From assembly GCA_027021085.1 (NCBI GenBank), contig JALUVB010000090.1:1-10591 (forward strand): a stretch of 10,591 nt of DNA. Direction: 5' to 3'. This DNA comes from a bacterium (GTDB lineage Bacteria > CAIJMQ01 > JAADFP01). Below, in pieces: positions 6,268 to 10,591 of this stretch. Every line of letters begins with the position of its first letter. Within the stretch, counting starts at the first letter, position 1. The translations under genes and the position numbers were made by a program. The notes under the pieces are model-generated. The model did not search any database. It saw only the letters and a list, made by a program, of their open reading frames with translations, and was not told where the DNA came from.

Positions 6268-7300
6268 TAAAATTTTTGGAGCTTTTTCCAATGACATAGC
6301 CATTGACCTGGGCACGGCTAATACTCTGGTTTATGTTAAGGGGAAAGGAGTAGTTTTAGTGGAGCCTTCTGTGGTGGCTATGCACAAGGGGAGCAGGGCG
6401 ATTCTCGCTGTAGGGGAGGAAGCCAAGAAAATGGTAGGAAGAACTCCCGGCTCGATTGTGGCTACGCGTCCCCTCAGGGACGGGGTAATCACGGATTTTG
6501 AAGCCACGGAAGAAATGCTGCGTTATTTTATTACCAAAGTGCATAAGCGAAGGAAATTTGTGCGTCCCAGGGTTATCATTGCCGTTACTTCGGGAATAAC
6601 CGAAGCAGAGAAACGGGCAGTAAAAGAATCGGGAGCAGAGGCAGGTGCCAGAGAAATCTACCTGGTTGAAGAACCTATGGCAGCAGCCATTGGAGCAGGC
6701 CTTCCGGTGCAGGACCCGGGGGGCAACATGATAGTGGATGTGGGAGGGGGGACCTCGGAAGTAGCAGTTATCTCCCTCGCCGGCATAGTAAAATGTAAAA
6801 TGATAAAGGTGGCAGGGGATGAAATGGATGAGGCCATTATCAGGCATCTAAAAAATAAGCATAATTTGCTTATCGGAGAGAGAACTGCAGAAGAGGTAAA
6901 AATAAGAATTGGCTCTGCTTTTACGGAAGAAATGGAGGGGGAGGAGATTGAGGTCAAGGGAAGGGACCTGATTACCGGGTTGCCTAAAAATATCACCATA
7001 AATGCAGAAGAAGTAAGAGAAGCCCTGGAAGAGCCTGTCTCCAATATTGTGAGAGCGGTGAAAGAAGTGCTGGAGGAGACCCCGCCTGAACTCTCGGCCG
7101 ACCTGGTGGATAGGGGGATTGTTCTTACCGGAGGGGGCTCTCAATTAAGGGGATTGGATAAGAGGTTATCGGAGGAGACTGGCTTGCCGGTTAGGACAGC
7201 GGAAGATTCGAGCCGGTGTGTAGCGGTGGGAGCAGGGAAATGTCTTGATGAATTAAAACTTTTGAGGAGGATAGTCTCTCTTTCCAGTAACGGATATTGA
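6257..7300 (+). CDS. mreB: Rod-shape-determining actin homologue MreB
   Basis: MreB is a bacterial actin that forms membrane-bound filaments and directs the elongasome during side-wall synthesis. It has 347 aa, the normal length. The N-terminus MIFDKIFGAF is a short amphipathic helix of the kind that anchors Gram-negative MreB to the membrane. Actin-fold nucleotide motifs are visible: phosphate-1 DLGTANTLVY (17-26), phosphate-2 DVGGGTSEVAV (161-171), connect-1 VEEPMAAAIGAG (137-148) and adenosine-binding VLTGGGSQLRGLD (289-301). A strong ribosome binding site, AAGGAGG, lies at the end of htpX. The usual partners mreC, mreD and rodA are not adjacent; pilT follows 21 bp downstream instead. It could be one of several MreB paralogues, which this window cannot decide. 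Confidence 0.97.
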   Translation: MIFDKIFGAFSNDIAIDLGTANTLVYVKGKGVVLVEPSVVAMHKGSRAILAVGEEAKKMVGRTPGSIVATRPLRDGVITDFEATEEMLRYFITKVHKRRKFVRPRVIIAVTSGITEAEKRAVKESGAEAGAREIYLVEEPMAAAIGAGLPVQDPGGNMIVDVGGGTSEVAVISLAGIVKCKMIKVAGDEMDEAIIRHLKNKHNLLIGERTAEEVKIRIGSAFTEEMEGEEIEVKGRDLITGLPKNITINAEEVREALEEPVSNIVRAVKEVLEETPPELSADLVDRGIVLTGGGSQLRGLDKRLSEETGLPVRTAEDSSRCVAVGAGKCLDELKLLRRIVSLSSNGY

Positions 7301-7321
7301 TTTTGACCTTAGGATAATAAA

Positions 7322-8410
7322 ATGGATATACGTGAAATTTTAAGGTTAATGGTAGAAAAGGATGCTTCAGACCTGCATATAAAAGCGGGCACTCCGCCTG
7401 TTTTTCGTATAGGGGGAGACCTGGTTCCCATAGGCGAAAAGCTTACCCCGGAAGATACCAGGGAAATGGCTTATACTCTCCTGGGGGAAAAAAAACGCAA
7501 ATTTTTTGATGATACGGGAGACCTGGATACTTCTTATGGTTTGCCGGGAGTGGGAAGATTCAGGGTAAATACCTACTTACAGCGGGGTACAGTGGGCCTG
7601 GCTATAAGAAGGGTAAAAACAGATATATTGTCCTTTGAAGAACTGCACCTGCCTCCAGTATTAAAGGACTTATCCCTTATACCGCGGGGACTGGTGCTTG
7701 TCTGTGGAGCAGCAGGAGAAGGTAAGTCCACCACCATGGCTTCCATGATTGAGTATATTAACCAGCATCGCAAGTGCCACGTGGTTACCATTGAGGACCC
7801 CATAGAATTTCTTTTCCACGATAAAAATTCCATAGTAAGCCAGCGAGAAATAGGGTTGGATACTGAATCTTTCTTTACGGCGCTGCGGCATGTAATCAGG
7901 CAGGACCCGGATGTGATAATGATAGGGGAATTGAGGGATGAGGAGACATTTCGCATAGCGGTAAATGCGGCCGAAACCGGACATCTGGTTTTATCTTCCC
8001 TGCATGCCACGGATTCTTCACAGGTGGTTAACCGGATACTGGACTTTTTCCCGCCCGAACAGCACTACCAGATAAGAAGCCAGCTTGCCTTAAACCTTAA
8101 GGGAGCTATTGTACAAAGATTGTGCAAGAAAAAAGACGGCGGAATGATTCCCGCTGTTGAAGTAATGATAGTGAATCTTACCATTGCCCGCCTGATCAGA
8201 GAGAATCGAGTTGAGCGTATTCCCCAGGCCATCCAGGGGGGCAAAGACGAGGGCATGCAGACATTCAATCAGTCACTTATAAAACTAATAAAAGAGGACT
8301 CCATTACACTTGAGGAAGGGATGTCTAAGTCTTCCCAGCCTGAGATGCTGGAAATGGCCTTAAAAGGAATCGTTTTGGACGAGAATAAGCAAATACTCGG
8401 GGAATTCTGA
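7322..8410 (+). CDS. pilT: Type IV pilus retraction ATPase PilT
   Basis: PilT is a hexameric cytoplasmic ATPase that depolymerises type IV pili for twitching, surface sensing and DNA uptake. It has 362 aa, typical for the family. Visible are the N-terminal domain start (ASDLHIKAGTPPVFRIGG, 15-32), Walker A GAAGEGKST (129-137), the Asp box VVTIEDPIEF (154-163), Walker B VIMIGELRD (198-206) and the His box ETGHLVLSSLHATDS (218-232). A PilT-like C-terminal motif, TIARLIREN (287-295), corresponds to the AIRNLIRE retraction motif and argues for PilT rather than PilB. The Walker A interior (AAGE instead of the usual PTGS) is unusual, but all essential positions are kept. AGGA at 7311-7314 is the ribosome binding site. 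No other pil gene is adjacent. PilU is the main alternative name. Confidence 0.93.
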   Translation: MDIREILRLMVEKDASDLHIKAGTPPVFRIGGDLVPIGEKLTPEDTREMAYTLLGEKKRKFFDDTGDLDTSYGLPGVGRFRVNTYLQRGTVGLAIRRVKTDILSFEELHLPPVLKDLSLIPRGLVLVCGAAGEGKSTTMASMIEYINQHRKCHVVTIEDPIEFLFHDKNSIVSQREIGLDTESFFTALRHVIRQDPDVIMIGELRDEETFRIAVNAAETGHLVLSSLHATDSSQVVNRILDFFPPEQHYQIRSQLALNLKGAIVQRLCKKKDGGMIPAVEVMIVNLTIARLIRENRVERIPQAIQGGKDEGMQTFNQSLIKLIKEDSITLEEGMSKSSQPEMLEMALKGIVLDENKQILGEF

Positions 8411-8449
8411 TTTTGGGGTCTTGCTGCCATTGCTTCTTAGCGGTTAGGT

Positions 8450-8478
8450 GGGGAAAAGGGGATGGTTTGTTTTTCCCC
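8450..8478 (+). other. Hairpin in the pilT-yhhQ intergenic region
   Basis: GGGGAAAA (8450-8457) pairs perfectly with TTTTCCCC (8471-8478) across a 13-nt G/T-rich loop. The stem starts 40 nt after the pilT stop and ends 87 nt before the next start codon. No U-run follows, so it is not a classical intrinsic terminator. It could block 3' exonucleases on the pilT mRNA or belong to the leader of the queuosine-precursor transporter gene. I could not match the leader to the conserved bases of preQ1-I or preQ1-II riboswitches. Confidence 0.45.
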
Positions 8479-8565
8479 GAAATTCTGGGCTGCCAGCGCG
8501 ATGCGGAATTCCTGCGGAAGGGTTAGAGCTTCTATTAAAGTTCTCCCGGATATAGCAATAGGTAA

Positions 8566-9285
8566 ATGTCAAAGTTTTTCCTCAGCAATGAAGTCCTCTG
8601 GATACTCTTTTTAATACTTGATTTAAGTGTTGCCCTGATACTTTTCAGGTTATTCGGAAAATTAGGCATATTTGTACTTATTGCCATAAGTATAATTCTC
8701 TGTAATATCCAGGTAACCAAGCTGGTTACACTATTTGGTTTTACTGCTACCCTGGGAAACGTGCTCTACGGCAGTCTGTTTTTCTCTACGGATATACTCA
8801 GTGAATTCTACGGGAAAAGGGAGGCCAGGAAGGGAGTAGTCCTGGGTTTTATTGCTCTTTTAATGACGGCTGTGTATATGCAGCTCTCGCTCCGTTTCAA
8901 ACCCGCCCCTGATGACTTTGCCCAACCCCACTTAAAAGTTATCTTCGGATTTCTTCCCCGTATTGCCCTGGGAAGTATCCTTGCTTACCTGGCTTCTCAA
9001 TACCACGACGTCTGGGCCTTTCATCACTGGAAGAGAGTAACCCACGGAAGACACCTCTGGTTAAGAAATAATTTTTCCACCATGGTCAGCCAGTTTATTG
9101 ATTCTCTTATCTTCTGCTTTATAGCTTTCTGGGGTGTTTACTCTTTTGCTGTCTGGAAGGATATCCTGCTTACCACCTATTTTCTTAAATGGGCCGTAGC
9201 TCTCCTGGATACTCCTTTTATCTACTTTGCCCGCCATCTCTACCGCAAAGACAACAAAATCCGGCTTATTGATGCTTCTTCTTAG
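8566..9285 (+). CDS. Queuosine precursor transporter, YhhQ family (DUF165)
   Basis: This is an integral membrane protein that imports queuosine precursors (preQ0/preQ1 or related bases) for tRNA modification. It has 239 aa and about six hydrophobic helices (starting near 10, 33, 62, 90, 127 and 178). Family signatures are clear: NIQVTKLVTLFGFTATLGNV (48-67), DILSEFYGKREARKGV (76-91), RIALGSILAYLASQYHDVWA (132-151), FHHWKRVTHGRHLWLRNN (152-169) and STMVSQFIDS (171-180). An in-frame TAA directly precedes the ATG, so the start cannot lie upstream. The ribosome binding site is weak (AGG, 3 nt from the ATG). TATAGC at 8551-8556 could be a weak -10 box. No queuosine biosynthesis gene is adjacent. 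It converges on the tungstate ATPase gene with a 9-bp gap. Confidence 0.95.
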   Translation: MSKFFLSNEVLWILFLILDLSVALILFRLFGKLGIFVLIAISIILCNIQVTKLVTLFGFTATLGNVLYGSLFFSTDILSEFYGKREARKGVVLGFIALLMTAVYMQLSLRFKPAPDDFAQPHLKVIFGFLPRIALGSILAYLASQYHDVWAFHHWKRVTHGRHLWLRNNFSTMVSQFIDSLIFCFIAFWGVYSFAVWKDILLTTYFLKWAVALLDTPFIYFARHLYRKDNKIRLIDASS

Positions 9286-9294
9286 TAGGGAAAC

Positions 9295-10314
9295 TCAGAA
9301 CACCTGCACCGCGGTGCTTTTAAAAGTAATAAACACAGAAGAGCCTGCGGCTAAATTCATGCTCTGGTAAGAAGCCCTGGTTATCAGCGCGGTGAATTCC
9401 ACTCCTGCATCCACGCAGACCTTTACCACATCCCCGGAAAGGTAGATATTTGTAATTATTCCCCGGAAGGAATTGCGGGCACTGGAGTGAAAGGCCGCCT
9501 GGGAAAGGACAATATCTTCCGGGGGGATGCAAATCCGCACCTTTCCCTCTTTAGGGGTAACTACTGAAATCCTGAGAGAAGGAGAGATTTTTACCCACCT
9601 ATCCTTGCCTTTTCTCACCACTTCTCCTGTAAATAAATTTTCCAGTGAGCCCCTGACTAACTTCCCCTCCAGAAGGGAGTAAACTTTGTCAGCCAGGCTA
9701 TATGCGCACCTCAGGTCGTGCGTGGTAAGTATCACGGTAGTGGGGAAAAGGTGTTTTATGCCCCGGATAAGTCCTTCCAATATCTCCCGGGTGCGCCTGT
9801 CAATGTTGACAAAAGGCTCATCCAGGAAAAGCACCTCGGGTTTGAGAATGAGGGCGCGAGCCAGAACCACTCTCTGCATCTCTCCCCGGGAAAGTGTGGA
9901 AGCGGGGCGCTGTTCAAAGCCTTCCAGGGAGACTCTTTGCAGGGAATCTCTCACTAACTCAGGGGCCAGGCTCTTCTCTACGGCACGTATCTTTAGCCCG
10001 GCAGTGATATTTCTGTACACGGTGGTGCGGAACAGGTAGGGGTTTTCCATTACCAGGTGCATTCTGCGCCGGATATGAATGGCTTTCGGGGAAGAGGCAT
10101 TAACCTTTCTTCCCCGGAAAAAAATCTCTCCTCCCGTGGGCTCTTCCAGAAGGCTGAGCAGGTTAAGCAGGGTAGTCTTCCCCGCCCCGTTTGGCCCGGT
10201 AATAGCATATATTTTACCTTCTGCAAAAGACATATAAGGAATCTCCAGTTTAAAACCTTCCCGGTATTCTTTGCCCAGGTTCCTTACTCTGAGAACCGGC
10301 ACTTTCTCTCTCAT
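9295..10314 (-). CDS. tupC: Tungstate/molybdate-type ABC transporter ATP-binding protein with TOBE domain (TupC-like)
   Basis: This cytoplasmic ATPase powers the permease encoded just upstream, supplying tungstate (or molybdate) for tungsto- or molybdopterin enzymes. It has 339 aa. Walker A GPNGAGKTT is at 40-48, Walker B VLFLDEP at 161-167, and the switch His in TTHD at about 199. Two motif positions deviate. The signature is LSRGE (141-145) instead of LSGGQ/E, and the Q-loop position reads Glu90 (VMENPYLF) where Gln is normal. Residues from about 281 (NSFRGIITNIYLSGDVVKVCVDAG) to the end form a TOBE/MOP-like domain, which in related transporters binds oxyanion or regulates activity. The ATG overlaps the permease TGA by 4 bp, so translation is coupled. 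The permease type favours tungstate, but molybdate cannot be excluded. Confidence 0.88.
   Translation of the reverse strand: MREKVPVLRVRNLGKEYREGFKLEIPYMSFAEGKIYAITGPNGAGKTTLLNLLSLLEEPTGGEIFFRGRKVNASSPKAIHIRRRMHLVMENPYLFRTTVYRNITAGLKIRAVEKSLAPELVRDSLQRVSLEGFEQRPASTLSRGEMQRVVLARALILKPEVLFLDEPFVNIDRRTREILEGLIRGIKHLFPTTVILTTHDLRCAYSLADKVYSLLEGKLVRGSLENLFTGEVVRKGKDRWVKISPSLRISVVTPKEGKVRICIPPEDIVLSQAAFHSSARNSFRGIITNIYLSGDVVKVCVDAGVEFTALITRASYQSMNLAAGSSVFITFKSTAVQVF
9306..9321 (+). terminator. Possible weak intrinsic terminator for the YhhQ gene
   Basis: GCAC-CGCG-GTGC at 9306-9317 is a perfect palindrome followed by TTTT (9318-9321), 20 nt after the yhhQ stop. It lies inside the 3' end of the convergent ATPase gene. 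The stem is only 4 bp with a 4-base loop and the T-run is short, so termination would be inefficient. The palindrome may simply be coding sequence. Confidence 0.25.
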
Positions 10315-10591
10315 GCTTTTATGTTTTTACTCCTTAAGTAATAAAAAATTATATTCAGAAGAAAGGAGACAGCAAGAAGCACCAGCCCCAGGGCCAGCCC
10401 CAGGGCAAATTCTCCTTTACCGGTTTCCAGGGCTATTGCAGTGGTAATATTCCGGGTGTAGGCTCGGATATTCCCTCCCAGCATCATGGAAACCCCGATT
10501 TCTCCGAATACCCTGCCAAACCCTGCAATCACAGCAGCTGCCAGACCTGCCCGTGCTTCAAAGAAGAGAAGGGAAGCGGATTGCAGGTTAG
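10311..10591 (-). CDS. tupB: Tungstate-type ABC transporter permease, C-terminal part (TupB-like), cut by the window edge
   Basis: This is the membrane permease of the transporter; its 5' part lies beyond the window. The frame is open to the last base and ends with TGA at 10313-10311, overlapping the ATPase ATG. Visible residues include FFEARAGLAAAVIAGFGRVF, the cytoplasmic coupling loop in which EAR and GFGR are conserved among TupB-type permeases. MMLGGNIRAYTRNITTAIAL and GKGEFALGLALGL follow, then a final membrane helix and the basic end RSKNIKA. Related permeases have about 230 residues, so roughly 60% is missing. A GTG inside the frame (10532) is not the real start, because the conserved sequence continues upstream of it. 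Confidence 0.9.
   Translation of the reverse strand, partial: NLQSASLLFFEARAGLAAAVIAGFGRVFGEIGVSMMLGGNIRAYTRNITTAIALETGKGEFALGLALGLVLLAVSFLLNIIFYYLRSKNIKA

Noticed and set aside
8432-8562. Minus-strand open stretch of about 43 codons with protein-like composition (ending EKQTIPFSPPNR) in the pilT-yhhQ gap.
   Set aside because: It has no start codon of normal type, is preceded by an in-frame stop, shows no recognisable family and has no ribosome binding site. Chance or an old fragment is more likely than a gene.

Overview
The window is about 10.6 kb of a bacterial chromosome with mid-range GC, densely packed genes and very short intergenic gaps. The gene set suggests an anaerobic or H2-metabolising, Gram-negative-type, rod-shaped bacterium: a hydrogenase maturation protein (HypE), a tungstate-type ABC transporter, MreB, and a type IV pilus retraction ATPase. 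The lineage cannot be named from this sequence. Neighbouring polysaccharide genes (a sulfatase remnant and a GHL6/fucosidase-like hydrolase) resemble families common in uncultured anaerobes of the Planctomycetes/Omnitrophota type, but that is only a hint.

Layout. (1) 1-1547, plus strand: the 3' part of a FecCD/BtuC-family permease, overlapping its BtuD/FepC-type ATPase, an iron-chelate or cobamide importer. (2) 1553-2560, minus strand: hypE, complete to its C-terminal PRIC motif, convergent with the importer and separated from it by 5 bp. It stands alone and has its own extended -10 promoter just before the start codon. (3) 2561-3380: a gap without an intact gene. It holds a degenerate 7-bp-period tandem repeat and, directly after it, the decayed C-terminal third of a sulfatase read in three frame segments. 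(4) 3381-5354, plus: an intact cytoplasmic glycoside hydrolase-like protein. (5) 5407-8410, plus: a tight htpX-mreB-pilT cluster behind a near-consensus sigma70 promoter whose -10 box lies only 10 nt from the htpX ATG. (6) 8566-9285, plus: a YhhQ/QueT-type queuosine-precursor transporter. (7) 9295-10591, minus: ATPase and partial permease of a tungstate (TupBC-type) ABC transporter, convergent with the queuosine transporter gene.

How the genes work together. Several link to cofactor-dependent anaerobic metabolism: HypE for the NiFe-hydrogenase cyanide ligands, TupBC for tungstate or molybdate, the FecCD-type importer for iron or cobamide, and YhhQ for queuosine precursors. The htpX-mreB-pilT cluster concerns the cell envelope: membrane-protein quality control, cell shape and pilus retraction. 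I see no unequivocally new system. The most interesting signals are the sulfatase pseudogene with its repeat-marked breakpoint, the identical TATAAT-N10-ATG spacing before hypE and htpX (possible leaderless mRNAs), and the htpX-mreB-pilT linkage.
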